Source of the DNA: a virus
Reading direction: 5' to 3' (one strand)
IMG/VR virus record: IMGVR_UViG_3300020446_001892
Coordinates: 1 to 64,000 of that record
Length of the DNA stretch: 64,000 nucleotides
In this document: in pieces, positions 24,343 to 35,218 of the stretch
Position numbering within the stretch: position 1 is the first letter of the stretch
Layout of the letters: every line of letters starts with the position of its first letter
Translations under genes and position numbers: made by a program
The notes under the pieces: generated by a model
Seen by the model: only the letters and a program-made list of their open reading frames with translations
What the model was told of the DNA's origin: nothing
Database searches by the model: none

Positions 24343-26226
24343 CTATACAATATTAATTGTGCCGTTCATATTTGTGTGAGATGTACATTGGTAATACAGT
24401 GTTGCAGGAGCACTCATAGGCACCTTAAATGTAACCACACCAATTGTGCCGTTATTTGTTACACCATCGTTATATGGTGTGCCACTTGTACCAGTTGTTG
24501 ATTGTATTCTAAAAGGATGGGCTCCTGAGGTATTATTAAAAACATATGTTTCACCTCTACGTAAATATAATGTAGGATCATTTTCTGATGAAGGAAACCA
24601 AACATTCCCTGGGTCAGTAAACACATAATGATTGATGCCATCTGCACCTAAGTTAAATTGATACTGCACTGTTTTGCCATTTACATCTAAATTTCCACCT
24701 AATTGTGGAGTCGTATCTTCCACTACATTAGCTATGCCTGCACTACCAGATAAGTTTACCCAAGAACCATTTGCACGACCTTGGAATACATTAGTAGATG
24801 TGTTATATACTAAATCTGCATTTTCAGGACTAAGAGCATCTCGCTGTGAAGTTGTAACAGCAAGCATTTGAAATGGACCACTTGTTGCTTGTATCCTTGT
24901 TCCTGCATTTAATTCTATTTCATTATCTGAAAATATTTCTGGTGTTCCTGATCCAACTGTATTGAAAGATCCTGTAACATTTAAGTCGTTGTCTACTGTC
25001 AAATTATTTTGTACAATTAAGTCGCTTTCGAAAGTTACTGCTGGAGTAATTGTCATTGCACTACTATCAGATGTATCAATGTTTGATCCGCTTAATACTA
25101 CTGCACCGCCTGTCAAAGATGTTGTAGCATTTAAAGATAATATACCTGAAATATTATCAGCTAAACTTAATGATAAAGCAAAAGCGGCCGCTTCTACATT
25201 TATTTCATTTGTAGTGCCTAGAACTTGCATAGTTTCACTTGCAAGGTTTATACTTCCTGTACCTGTGTTTCCTGCTGTGTTAAGAGTGCCTGGCGAACCA
25301 TTAATAGTAATTTCACCTTCTGCATCACTTGAAGTAGTAATACCTGTGCCTCCACTTATTTTAAATGTCTCGCCTCTGTTTATAATTCTTGTTGTACTAT
25401 CGTCTGCCGCTACGGTAATGAATCCACCGCCGCCACCGCCTGACCCACTGCCAATAACTATGCCGTTCATTGTACTATTAGGCGGTAAATCTATTGGTAC
25501 AGCATTAGAACCAAATTTTATTTCACCATTAATATACAAATCTTTAAATTGGTTACTTAAACTTCCTAAATCATATAAAGTATCTGCATGCGGTTTGACA
25601 TTACTTCTAATTGTTCCATCTAAATTAACCGCGGCCAATATGCTATCTATCATAACAGTGCTATCGTCTGCAAATACACTACCTACTAAATCTCCTGAAT
25701 TGTTAACATCTACTGTAATTGATCCATCTGTAAGTTGCGTTAATGTAACAAATCCTGCATCATTTGTTAGAGTAGAAATATTATCTGCAGGCTGTAAAGC
25801 AGACTGTGCTAACGCTCCTTGTGCTTGTGTCGCCGCATCAGTAATACCATAACCGCCTAGTGTAGTAGGAAGACTAGTTATATCATTAAATGTTACTGAT
25901 GTCAAATATCCAGCATCATTTGTTAACACAGAAACATTTTGTCCTTGGCTAACATACTGTGAATCATTTGCAAAAGTTGATACTTGTGTTGGGGTACCAA
26001 TTAAATCACCATAGTCGCCCGTTGTTGCAACCGTTGCAAGATTAAGACCGTTAATAGCAACACCATTTGTAATATTCAAATCATTTGCTGTAATAGTGCC
26101 AGTTGCAGTAATATTAATTGCTCCTGTAATATTATTACCAGTTAGATTTAAACTATCACCATTTGGAAGTTCTTTAATTTTATTACTGTCTGTTGTGTCT
26201 ACAACTAAAGGATATCTATCAGCCAT
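24343..26226 (-). CDS. Tail fibre with C-terminal cupredoxin-like domain (627 aa)
   Basis: The first 500 residues are fibre repeats, including one GYGITDA motif. The last 100 form a small beta-barrel: YVFNNTSGAHPFRIQ, then FKVPMSAPATLYYQCTSHTNM. The His, Cys, His and Met are placed as the copper ligands of type 1 cupredoxins (C-x2-H-x2-M; plastocyanin has C-x2-H-x4-M). The domain could bind copper or be a structural tip derived from a cupredoxin. A late box and ribosome-binding site precede it. Confidence 0.78.
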   Translation of the reverse strand: MADRYPLVVDTTDSNKIKELPNGDSLNLTGNNITGAINITATGTITANDLNITNGVAINGLNLATVATTGDYGDLIGTPTQVSTFANDSQYVSQGQNVSVLTNDAGYLTSVTFNDITSLPTTLGGYGITDAATQAQGALAQSALQPADNISTLTNDAGFVTLTQLTDGSITVDVNNSGDLVGSVFADDSTVMIDSILAAVNLDGTIRSNVKPHADTLYDLGSLSNQFKDLYINGEIKFGSNAVPIDLPPNSTMNGIVIGSGSGGGGGGFITVAADDSTTRIINRGETFKISGGTGITTSSDAEGEITINGSPGTLNTAGNTGTGSINLASETMQVLGTTNEINVEAAAFALSLSLADNISGILSLNATTSLTGGAVVLSGSNIDTSDSSAMTITPAVTFESDLIVQNNLTVDNDLNVTGSFNTVGSGTPEIFSDNEIELNAGTRIQATSGPFQMLAVTTSQRDALSPENADLVYNTSTNVFQGRANGSWVNLSGSAGIANVVEDTTPQLGGNLDVNGKTVQYQFNLGADGINHYVFTDPGNVWFPSSENDPTLYLRRGETYVFNNTSGAHPFRIQSTTGTSGTPYNDGVTNNGTIGVVTFKVPMSAPATLYYQCTSHTNMNGTINIV

Positions 26227-26243
26227 TTTGGTCCTCGCTACTA

Positions 26244-26250
26244 TATTTAT
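26244..26250 (-). promoter_or_regulatory. Late box ATAAATA for the cupredoxin fibre
   Basis: AAATAAATATAGTAGCGAGGAC lies about 20 nt before the ATG at 26226. Confidence 0.5.
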
Positions 26251-26256
26251 TTTTCA

Positions 26257-29200
26257 TTAAACTCTGCCTACCACAGCGTTTACAACACCTTTGTCCGCAT
26301 CGTCTTTTGTATCTATTGCTTTTCCAATTACACTTCCAACTTTTGGATCGTTATCAGCTACTGCATATCCTGGTATTGCACTTGCAACAAGCATGTCGCC
26401 TTTTTGTATTTTGCCGATTACGTTTACAGGGACTTTACCTTGCAATGCAACCAATGTTTTAATACCTGGGCATTCTTGGTTCATTGTATATGCACTTTGA
26501 TCACTGACAACTCCTGCTACTTTTGTAGATTTGTGTTCTGTGCTTTCAGTAACTTCTTTTTCTCCGCCAAATATTAATACAGTGCCTACTTCATATTCTT
26601 TATCGCCTTCATAGTATTCCGCCAAGTCAGCATATGTAGCTTCGAATCTAGAATTTGCTGTTAGGCTCCATCTACCTGTGACACTACCTGTGGTTGTTGC
26701 GGCACCTGTTGTTAATGTAGTTGCTTGAATAGTCCCTACAGTCAAACTATGTGTGTTTGGATTGTATGTAAAATGGGCGTCATCAGTATCTATGTAAGGA
26801 CGTTGGAATGATGTTCCGTTAGCATCACTAAATAAAACTTGGTAGTTTACTGAATCATTTTTCTCATCAACATTGATATTATTTGCGTTTGTTGCATTAT
26901 CTGCGTTGTCAATAGTTCCTGTAATTTGTCCTGTAACAGTCATTGTATCGTTTACATAAACTGTTCCAGTACCATTAGCTTGAATATTAAGATTTGTATC
27001 AGTTGTCATACTTCTTATGTCATCTGATTCAATACCTGTTGTAGTTACTTTTGCTTCAACGTTACCTCCTGTAACAAAGGTTACAATATCTGCACCACCT
27101 TGTGAGAATCCTGTATTTTCTCCTATACCTATTCCAGTCCCTGTTCCATCTAATTCATCTGGAGCTTCTATGAAACTTGTATAAGTCCAACGTGTTCTTA
27201 CAGCAGATACTTCCGTTGTGCCACCACCTGCTCCGCCTACAGAACCAAACGGTGAGTTTCTATGCAATACACTTTCTGTATATGCAGATATATCTCCAAC
27301 TCTTATTACACCACCTGTGTTAATAGTAGGCTTACTTGATCCAACTGCATCAAGTATTTTTCCTTGTTCTGGTGTGCTAAAAGTAAGTGTATTTGAACTT
27401 TCACTTAACACAACGTTTGTAGAATTTGCACCTACAATAAATGCAGTTGCGTGTAAGTTTCCGCTATCATCACGTTTTGCAATACTAACATTTTCGTTAT
27501 CATATGCAACTTCACTTGTTGTATATACTCCTGTGCCTGTTGTTATAAGTGCTTTTCCAGGATCATTTACTGGATTGCCATATGGCTGTACCGCAGTAAA
27601 GTCTCCGTCTGCTATACCAAGACCTTTATCAACAACATTTGCATAGGTATCAATTTCTGGATCACCAACACCTGCTGTAGTTCTACCAATTATTTGATAT
27701 TGATCTAGTTCAGGTAAATCTGCTAAATCTACTTGATTTTCTTTAAGTGTAACCCAACCATCAGTAACAGTAAAGTCATCGTCATCAAAAGCCGCAACAC
27801 CTAATGATGCTTGTATTGTTTGTGCATCTCCTGTAGGAGCCGCCGCTATTGCTGAGGCAACATTCATATTCAGTTTGCTTTGTACAATAGCATCTGTAGT
27901 GAATTCTGTATTATCAATTGGAGCATGTACATCTGCATTGATTATGCTATCTGCTTCAATCTGTAAATCCCATTCTGTATTTGTTGCACCTCTTGTGACA
28001 GTTAAATTAATATCACTTGCTGTACTTTCTACAGCTCTTACATATTCATCGATAGGTGCTTCTAATATTGCACTTGAAACACTTGGACTTGTTTGTTGGA
28101 CAGATCCTAAATTTGTAAAATCAGTTGCGCCAGGAGTATATGTAAGAATAACAACATTAGCATTCTGTACTTTATCAAATCTTGCTTCCCTTGCTATTAA
28201 TGTACCTGTAGCTCCACCTGATCCTGTTATTTCTTTGTTTGCACTATTAGGGTCAAATAATGTACTTGATTCTGCCTCTACAACTATCTTTCTTACACCT
28301 GTAGGAACAACTAGTTGTTTTGTTAAATTAGCAGGTGATACAGAATGATCAGTCCAGTTTCTTAAATCTGTAATTTCATCATATGCTGATACAGCCTCGT
28401 CCATAAACTCTTTTGTCACAGCATCTTTTAAATCTGTAGGATCTTGAAGGTTAGCAATTTTATTAGAGCTCATGTCTAATGTAGCTTCCATTCCAGTTGA
28501 ACCATTAAGTGCTAAAAATCCTGGATCAAATCTATTTGAACCTGTTAATTGAGCTGTTCCATTATGACCTAATCTTCTGCTCACATAGTTTGCTATAGCT
28601 TTTTCTGTAGGAACTGCTGTATCACTATTATCTGTAAATAGTTCATCATTTGAAAATTCATCAATAGTCACACCTTCTTTAAATCCTAAAGAAGCAGCTC
28701 TACTAATTCCAACTTCACCTGCAAAAGTAATTGATCCTGTAGATTGGTCAACAACAAAATACTTACCTACTCTAAAGAATCCATCGTTATCAGAACTAAT
28801 AAAGAAGACTCTTCCTTTTCTTCTTTCCCATACTTGCGAGCTTGTAGCATTATCAGCATCAGTATAAGGACCTGCTTTTGCTTCTAATCCTCCGACTGCA
28901 CTACCTAATAAAACATTAGGATAGTTACTTGTGTTAAATCCACCTGTACCAATTTCAGTAAAGTCGTGTCCTGTTGCTCTAAGTAATGAAATTGCTATTG
29001 TTATTTCAGCTGTTGTACCATTTATTAATCCAGCATAAACATTTCTTTGAACATCATTTACATAACCAATATTGTTGGCTGTACTACCTGTTACGTCATT
29101 AGCAGTTAACGCTTGTACTTTTAGGAAGTATACACTTTCAGCATCGACCCATGTGCCGCTTGGACCTGTATATGCAGTAAATGTGCTTCCGTTTGTTTTT

Positions 29201-32200
29201 GATGTTAGTCCTGCATCTTCATACAATACAAAAGTGTTTAGCGTTACATCGCCAACAAATTTAGTTGTGCCATTTAATTGTGTAGTTCCTAATATATCTG
29301 AAAATGTAACTTGATCACCATTTGATAAGCCGTGGGTATTATCTGTAATTGTAATTTCAAAATCACCAGATCCTGCTATCTGAATATCTGTAATTGTTCC
29401 TGTTGTTACAGCACCGTATTCTATGGCTTGCAAAATTCTTGAATTGTATGAAAATATCATACCACCTGTGTATCCTGCATCACCAGGATTTTTAATTGTT
29501 TGATTTACTGTATCAGTAGCATCTTGCAATATACGTATTGCGTCACCTGCGTTTAACGCTTTGACAGAAAGATATTGGTCAGTGTTGTTTGCACCCATTT
29601 GACCTGTACCGCCTACCAATGATGCTTGTGTACTACGTCCTAAAGGATCTAGTTCAACTTCTACATAGTCAAAATCAGTATCAAATATTGCTTTAATTTG
29701 TGTGCTAGGAAGATTAGCTCCTTGATCATCAGTAATTGTAAATGAAGTACTTCTATATGTCTTTGTATCACTTTCATCAAAGTTTACTGCTGTACTTGGA
29801 CGCTCAGTAATATCTTGACTGTTCACACCATCAAATATTAATGTTTCAGAATGTCTATATTCAATTAAATCATCGTGTGCAATATTTTCTTGTATATCTG
29901 GAAAGAAGTCTGTGTTAGATCCTGCTTCTTGGATTGTTAATCTATAAATTTCGTTACTGAATGTTCCAGCAGTGCCTTGGAATATTGCACCTACCTTAAC
30001 TGTAAGATCGTTTGTAGGAGAAGCTCCTCCCATACTTGTACCTAACAAAGTAATTTCGTCAGCAATAGCATGTCCTTGACCGCTATTTCCTATAGTGATA
30101 CCACTTACAGTACCTGCTGATATACTAACTACAGCTTTAAAACCTGTGCCAGTTCCTGTAGTTGTATTTTGTGTAATTGTAAAGTTTCCGGTTGAGTTAG
30201 CTGGAGTGCCTGTGAAGCCTGCTCCACCTCCAAATGTGCTATCAAGCGAGTTTATACCTGTAACGACAGGAGCTCCATCTGCACCAATGTCACCATTATT
30301 GTTAGGATCTGATAAATTTTGTATATTTGTAATTTTATAATTTAATGGTCCAACTGTAGAATGCGGAACATAAACAATAGCATTTTTGAGTGGATTAACT
30401 TTATAATCATAAACTGTAATACTTGTATCACCTACAGCATTTGTAAATGATCCAAAAGTAAATGCCTTGATAGCTTGTGCTTGGTCTCTTGCCAATGTAA
30501 CCTGATCTGGAATTTCGTTAGGATCAGCTCCTTCAGCAACTAATCCAAAATTACCATAACCATTAGAACCGTTAAGTGATCTAATCTCTGAACCGTTTGC
30601 CGCATAATATGCCGCATGCGTATAATATGTAAACATACTAACCATTTCAGAGAATGCACCATTATTTGTAACTAGACCATATGCTAAATCATTAATTTGC
30701 GTAAAGTCATTACCTAATATAGATCTATTACCTGCTGTTTGTAAGAATAAATCTTGAATAATATCATCGTCACCGTGACCTGGATCGCCTGGCGAATCTC
30801 CACCAGCTTTATTATATCCGTTACTACTATTACTACCTGGATCTAAATATAAAACAGCTTTACCTGTTCCGCTATCATAATTTGATATAGCATTAACTTG
30901 ATAGCGTATTCCTTCAAAATAGAATGGAGCTGGTAATTGTGGCAGACGTAATTTAAGTCCTTGTGGTTGTCCTCCTACATCTAAACTTTCTACAGCAATA
31001 GTAAAAGAATTTAATGTAACTGCACCTCCACTTACACCAACTGATGTAGAACTTCCACTATTTGCAAGGATACGCATAGGAATATTACCTGTATATGCAT
31101 CAACATACATACCACCTCTAAATGCTTTTTTGTTTTCACTTTTGGAAAAACTAGATGCAGTTTGAATATACGGTGACTTTGTTAACACTTGTCCTTCTGG
31201 ATCAAGCACACACATAAAGCCGCCGTGTCCTTGCACAGTTACATTTCTTACAATAGTTGCATCGTCCAACAAGAAAACATCCATTTGATCATTACGTAAT
31301 GGCGGATTCCAAGTACTTGGATTTTCTAAAGGATATTGTACAATATCAATTAATTGTCCAACAAGTGTTACAACACTGGTTACTTCTACCCAAATATCTG
31401 GATCTAAAATTATATTTGATGTGCCAGGGTCTACAACTTCATTTGCAGATGTAGATGTATGTTTCCTAAGAGCCCTATAATATCTTGCACCGCCTCCAGT
31501 GCCTCTGACTACAAAATCTCCTTGTGCATAAAGATTACCAGCTGACCAAACCGGTTGTACATCACCAGCAGATATATCTGGATCAAAATTAGTACCAGCA
31601 TGTTTTGTAGGAGCAGTTCCAACAAGCAGTTGTCCTGCTAAGGTGCTTATGTGACCAATGGCCGCGGCTGTTTGTGATTCCTGTCCTGATACAGCACCTG
31701 AATAATATTCTCCTTGATTTTCTAAGGCAAATTCTTTACCACCATTTAGCAAATCTCTTACAAGTCCGTCAACAATAATTCCTGTATCACGTCTACATTT
31801 TTCTTCATTATAAGTGAAGGTGCCTTGAACACCTACATTGACAGTTATAGTGTTTGTACCTGTTGAATCAATATTGATAGCAGTATCATAAGCAGGGTCT
31901 CCTACTCTTGGATATGTATGATTAGTTGCATTATCATCTATATCACACGTAAATGTTAATGAATTTGTAGCAATTTTTATACTTGTTCCTGCAGAAAGTG
32001 TATGAGGACCAATGGTTAGTGTCATGTCTCCTGTAGCTGGATCATAAATTGCATTAGTTACATCATGATTTACGATAGGTGATGCGCCTACATTGATAGT
32101 AAAAGTATTTGTGTCTGATGCAGTTATAGCAAGAGTTTGTCCAGATGCAGGATCAGTTGACCTTGGATATGTTTTGGTTGCTGTATTACCATCCATTGCA

Positions 32201-35151
32201 CAAGTAAAGGATAATGCATTATCAGCAATAGTAATTGTATTTGCTGTTGTTAATCCATGTGTGGCAGAAGTTATAACCATGTTACCGTCAGCAGGAGTAT
32301 ATACAATATCAGTAATTGGATTAGGTAAATTACCAACATTACTTTGTACTGATCCTGATACAAATGTATGTGCATAAGCACCGCCAGATTGAACTGCGTT
32401 GCTTGCTGTACCACCTACATATGTGTGCGGACTTCCAGTTACAAAACTTGCGTTAACAAAATATATAACTTCATCTTGAATAAATTGTTTATTGCTTTTT
32501 ATTACTTTTGCGGCTTGTTTGTAAAATCCTAAATTACTTACATCAGATCCCACTTGTATTGGTTTAGTGTTATCAGACAAGTAATGATTACCAAAAAATC
32601 CTGTTTGTATACCTTCTTGATTAAAGAACGGCGTTCCTGTGGTATGTAGGGTTACACCATCAAATTCACTATCTCTATAAAAATATGTTCTTGCCCATTT
32701 ACTTTGTGAAACACGTTGTTTCGGACGTATTATTACTCGTCTAAATTCATCACCTTTGAGTGATGTATTATTAGGCAGTCTGATTGGATAGTCTTCTTCA
32801 TATTGTCCTGTTTCTACTCTTATTGTAACTTGCTTTTTCTTAACAAAGTTACCCATTTCAAGTTCTTCGCCTGGTGATTGTGTAGCATTGTCCTGTGTTG
32901 CATCAAACTCTTTAGGCTCTAATAATTGCATGAAGAAAGTTGTTTCATTAGTTGTTTGAGAAAATGTAATAATTCTACCTAATGCACCTGATCTCTTACC
33001 TCTGATAACTTTTCCTGGTAAAGCATCTGTGTTGTCTGGATTAGTTTGGTCAATAAATCCGCTAGAGTTGTTATCTACAGTTAAGAAGTATCTGCTTCCA
33101 AACACTATGTCTGCACCTGACTCAATACCGTTTTGAATAATATTATTGATTAATGCTACATTGTTTGTCACAGAACTTGCGGCATTAGGTTCTGCACCGC
33201 CACCAATACCATCGCTTACTTGTGTGCCTGAAGTATCTTGTTGGAATTTAGTTTGATAACGTAATCCAATTTTTCCTACAGAAGTATAATTGCTAAAAGT
33301 GCTGTTGTCAAATGCAGTAGTTAAAGAAGCATCTGCAAATAATTCTGCTGTTGTTGCATCAATTACTTTTACAAAAGCAAATTTATCATTTATTTCAGTC
33401 ATACCTCCAACACCGAAAAATTGTATAATATTTCCGTCGGATAATCCGTGATCTGTCTGTGTTATAATTCTTCCAGGATTTGCTCCATCAAATTTTGTTA
33501 AACCATTGTTATTTGCAAGCAAATCTTTTTCATTAAGTTTTTTATTTTGTAATATACTATCTGTTATTAAAGTGCCTAAGAAACTAAATGCATTTACAGT
33601 TTGCTTTAATTGTGTTGTAATTGTAATTCTTCCGCTAACGCTAGAATAATATCTCTCAGCGGCAATCCTTGTCATACTGTTAGCAGTATCACCTCTATTA
33701 GCGTCTATTCTTAAAGAATCAATTATTAATCCTAAGTCTCTTTCGCAAGTTGCTTTATTGTATGTAAAATTAGGAAATGTGTAGCTTATATACGCACTAA
33801 CTTCTGCTATAATATAATCTTTGTTTAATTTTAAAGTTGCATTAGTAATTGGTGAAGTTGGATTTTCAACTCCTTGCGTATCAGTAACACAGTCGGTTGT
33901 AGTACCACCAGTTGTATGTGCTAATGTTTGAAAATATGGTCCTGGCTCTTCCGGTGCTGTTTTTACTAATTCTTCTGCTCGTCTTGCCGCGGCATTTATG
34001 GATCTAAAAGCATATGTAAATGATGTGCCTTCTTTTCCATTAGGTACACCTTGCATAGTATCGTCGCCGCTAGTACTAACATGCAACACCTCAGGTGAAC
34101 TATATGCAGTGTTATCAACATAATATTTTGTTGCGGCTTGTAAGTCTTCTTCTCCGTTTGGAGTTCCGTCACCTGCTAAATCACCAGGATGATCTGAAAG
34201 GAATAATGTTCCTTCCATTGTGTCACCTTGCCTTCGAGTAATGCTCTTTCTAGGCATACCAACATCACTTAAGAAGTTGCCTGGAAGTGTCGCATCATAA
34301 CCAGCATCTGTAATTTTGTGTGTATCGTTAGCAGATATTGTTCCTGAAACATTAATTTTATTGGCCGCCGCCTCTGATGAAGATTCAGTTCTTGCTTCTT
34401 CTGCTGAATTAAATAATGATAGTTGATCTGTGGTAGCGAATCTAATATAATAGGTTTGGCCTGTAACTAGATTATTTGGATCTGTATCTTCCGCTGTGAA
34501 AATAAATGCTGTACCATTAGCACCACTATCATATCCGTGCCCTGCAATGAATAGGTTACCATCTACATAAGATGTTATAGTTTTAATAAATCCTGAGGTA
34601 TCAGCTGGTTCTGGTGCAATTCTAATAGGCAGGCCACTTGTGATATATCTTCTATCTGCGTACCCTCTTGTGATAACAAGATCATCAATCGTGTAACTTG
34701 TTGTTCTGCCAGGTTGGGAGTTTAAGGCAACTGCGGCAGATTCAGTAATTGCTACGCCGGCAATACCAAAATTTGCGGCGTTAAGATGTGATCCTAATGT
34801 TGGAGCAGTATTATCATCTACAATAGCACTAAATGTTGTTGATAGGATAATTTTACCAGGTACTGATGCTGTATCAACTGATACACTATCATTATTAATA
34901 GGATTTAAATCTGAATCACTACCAATTTCACTGTAAATAATGGCTGTACCAGATGCATTGGTTGTAATAATTTTTCCGCCTTCTATGGAATTTGGAGTAT
35001 CTCCTAGTGTAGTAAATCCAATTTGTCCACCTTGTCCAAATACTGCATATAATTCTTGGAAGTTTTCATTTACTTTACGAAAGGATTCACGTATACTATC
35101 GCCGGTGCCGTCATTACCCTCAACACCAATGTTTACATCTTGTTTTGCCAT
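26257..35151 (-). CDS. Giant tail-fibre/virion structural protein (2,964 aa)
   Basis: The N-terminus (VNIGVEGNDGTGDSIRESFRKVNENFQELY) is the shared fibre attachment domain. Two segments of the type C-x-RD-x-G-x-I[IV]D-x-L (YNKATCERDLGLIIDSL and YNEEKCRRDTGIIVDGL) match a motif I associate with large T4-like cyanophage structural proteins. An internal tandem duplication of about 80 residues lies at 31.84-32.31 kb. The C-terminal 130 residues (YADLAEYYEGDKEYEVGTVL, then VAGVVSDQSAYTMN) resemble a chaperone/autocleavage-type fibre tip. At almost 9 kb it is the largest gene here, probably the long tail fibre. Confidence 0.85.
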   Translation of the reverse strand: MAKQDVNIGVEGNDGTGDSIRESFRKVNENFQELYAVFGQGGQIGFTTLGDTPNSIEGGKIITTNASGTAIIYSEIGSDSDLNPINNDSVSVDTASVPGKIILSTTFSAIVDDNTAPTLGSHLNAANFGIAGVAITESAAVALNSQPGRTTSYTIDDLVITRGYADRRYITSGLPIRIAPEPADTSGFIKTITSYVDGNLFIAGHGYDSGANGTAFIFTAEDTDPNNLVTGQTYYIRFATTDQLSLFNSAEEARTESSSEAAANKINVSGTISANDTHKITDAGYDATLPGNFLSDVGMPRKSITRRQGDTMEGTLFLSDHPGDLAGDGTPNGEEDLQAATKYYVDNTAYSSPEVLHVSTSGDDTMQGVPNGKEGTSFTYAFRSINAAARRAEELVKTAPEEPGPYFQTLAHTTGGTTTDCVTDTQGVENPTSPITNATLKLNKDYIIAEVSAYISYTFPNFTYNKATCERDLGLIIDSLRIDANRGDTANSMTRIAAERYYSSVSGRITITTQLKQTVNAFSFLGTLITDSILQNKKLNEKDLLANNNGLTKFDGANPGRIITQTDHGLSDGNIIQFFGVGGMTEINDKFAFVKVIDATTAELFADASLTTAFDNSTFSNYTSVGKIGLRYQTKFQQDTSGTQVSDGIGGGAEPNAASSVTNNVALINNIIQNGIESGADIVFGSRYFLTVDNNSSGFIDQTNPDNTDALPGKVIRGKRSGALGRIITFSQTTNETTFFMQLLEPKEFDATQDNATQSPGEELEMGNFVKKKQVTIRVETGQYEEDYPIRLPNNTSLKGDEFRRVIIRPKQRVSQSKWARTYFYRDSEFDGVTLHTTGTPFFNQEGIQTGFFGNHYLSDNTKPIQVGSDVSNLGFYKQAAKVIKSNKQFIQDEVIYFVNASFVTGSPHTYVGGTASNAVQSGGAYAHTFVSGSVQSNVGNLPNPITDIVYTPADGNMVITSATHGLTTANTITIADNALSFTCAMDGNTATKTYPRSTDPASGQTLAITASDTNTFTINVGASPIVNHDVTNAIYDPATGDMTLTIGPHTLSAGTSIKIATNSLTFTCDIDDNATNHTYPRVGDPAYDTAINIDSTGTNTITVNVGVQGTFTYNEEKCRRDTGIIVDGLVRDLLNGGKEFALENQGEYYSGAVSGQESQTAAAIGHISTLAGQLLVGTAPTKHAGTNFDPDISAGDVQPVWSAGNLYAQGDFVVRGTGGGARYYRALRKHTSTSANEVVDPGTSNIILDPDIWVEVTSVVTLVGQLIDIVQYPLENPSTWNPPLRNDQMDVFLLDDATIVRNVTVQGHGGFMCVLDPEGQVLTKSPYIQTASSFSKSENKKAFRGGMYVDAYTGNIPMRILANSGSSTSVGVSGGAVTLNSFTIAVESLDVGGQPQGLKLRLPQLPAPFYFEGIRYQVNAISNYDSGTGKAVLYLDPGSNSSNGYNKAGGDSPGDPGHGDDDIIQDLFLQTAGNRSILGNDFTQINDLAYGLVTNNGAFSEMVSMFTYYTHAAYYAANGSEIRSLNGSNGYGNFGLVAEGADPNEIPDQVTLARDQAQAIKAFTFGSFTNAVGDTSITVYDYKVNPLKNAIVYVPHSTVGPLNYKITNIQNLSDPNNNGDIGADGAPVVTGINSLDSTFGGGAGFTGTPANSTGNFTITQNTTTGTGTGFKAVVSISAGTVSGITIGNSGQGHAIADEITLLGTSMGGASPTNDLTVKVGAIFQGTAGTFSNEIYRLTIQEAGSNTDFFPDIQENIAHDDLIEYRHSETLIFDGVNSQDITERPSTAVNFDESDTKTYRSTSFTITDDQGANLPSTQIKAIFDTDFDYVEVELDPLGRSTQASLVGGTGQMGANNTDQYLSVKALNAGDAIRILQDATDTVNQTIKNPGDAGYTGGMIFSYNSRILQAIEYGAVTTGTITDIQIAGSGDFEITITDNTHGLSNGDQVTFSDILGTTQLNGTTKFVGDVTLNTFVLYEDAGLTSKTNGSTFTAYTGPSGTWVDAESVYFLKVQALTANDVTGSTANNIGYVNDVQRNVYAGLINGTTAEITIAISLLRATGHDFTEIGTGGFNTSNYPNVLLGSAVGGLEAKAGPYTDADNATSSQVWERRKGRVFFISSDNDGFFRVGKYFVVDQSTGSITFAGEVGISRAASLGFKEGVTIDEFSNDELFTDNSDTAVPTEKAIANYVSRRLGHNGTAQLTGSNRFDPGFLALNGSTGMEATLDMSSNKIANLQDPTDLKDAVTKEFMDEAVSAYDEITDLRNWTDHSVSPANLTKQLVVPTGVRKIVVEAESSTLFDPNSANKEITGSGGATGTLIAREARFDKVQNANVVILTYTPGATDFTNLGSVQQTSPSVSSAILEAPIDEYVRAVESTASDINLTVTRGATNTEWDLQIEADSIINADVHAPIDNTEFTTDAIVQSKLNMNVASAIAAAPTGDAQTIQASLGVAAFDDDDFTVTDGWVTLKENQVDLADLPELDQYQIIGRTTAGVGDPEIDTYANVVDKGLGIADGDFTAVQPYGNPVNDPGKALITTGTGVYTTSEVAYDNENVSIAKRDDSGNLHATAFIVGANSTNVVLSESSNTLTFSTPEQGKILDAVGSSKPTINTGGVIRVGDISAYTESVLHRNSPFGSVGGAGGGTTEVSAVRTRWTYTSFIEAPDELDGTGTGIGIGENTGFSQGGADIVTFVTGGNVEAKVTTTGIESDDIRSMTTDTNLNIQANGTGTVYVNDTMTVTGQITGTIDNADNATNANNINVDEKNDSVNYQVLFSDANGTSFQRPYIDTDDAHFTYNPNTHSLTVGTIQATTLTTGAATTTGSVTGRWSLTANSRFEATYADLAEYYEGDKEYEVGTVLIFGGEKEVTESTEHKSTKVAGVVSDQSAYTMNQECPGIKTLVALQGKVPVNVIGKIQKGDMLVASAIPGYAVADNDPKVGSVIGKAIDTKDDADKGVVNAVVGRV
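31840..32310 (-). repeat. Tandem duplicated domain in the giant fibre
   Basis: Two adjacent units of about 75-80 residues share YDPA/TPADG[ND]M, THGL/PHTL, SF/LTFTC, and NTxTxNVG blocks. The upstream unit is at about 32,087-32,310 and the second at about 31,840-32,055. Boundaries are approximate. Confidence 0.6.
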
Positions 35152-35182
35152 TATATTTACTCCAGGTTAAACTGCTTAAACA

Positions 35183-35189
35183 TATTTAT
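35183..35189 (-). promoter_or_regulatory. Late box ATAAATA for the giant fibre
   Basis: CGATAAATATG lies about 32 nt before the ATG at 35151, with TGGAG as ribosome-binding site. It is divergent from the plus-strand box at 35212. Confidence 0.5.
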
Positions 35190-35211
35190 CGTTTGTTTTT
35201 ATAATCTTAAT

Positions 35212-35218
35212 GTAAATA
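35212..35218 (+). promoter_or_regulatory. GTAAATA box, 4 nt before ATG of 35223 gene
   Basis: GTAAATACTATATG has the same geometry as the minus-strand leaderless starts. Confidence 0.35.

Noticed and set aside
24962-25852. Long plus-strand open frame (296 codons) opposite the cupredoxin fibre gene
   Set aside because: It is the complement of repetitive fibre coding sequence, has Val/Pro/Ser-biased mirror composition and no ribosome-binding site. Similar shadows occur opposite the other fibre genes.
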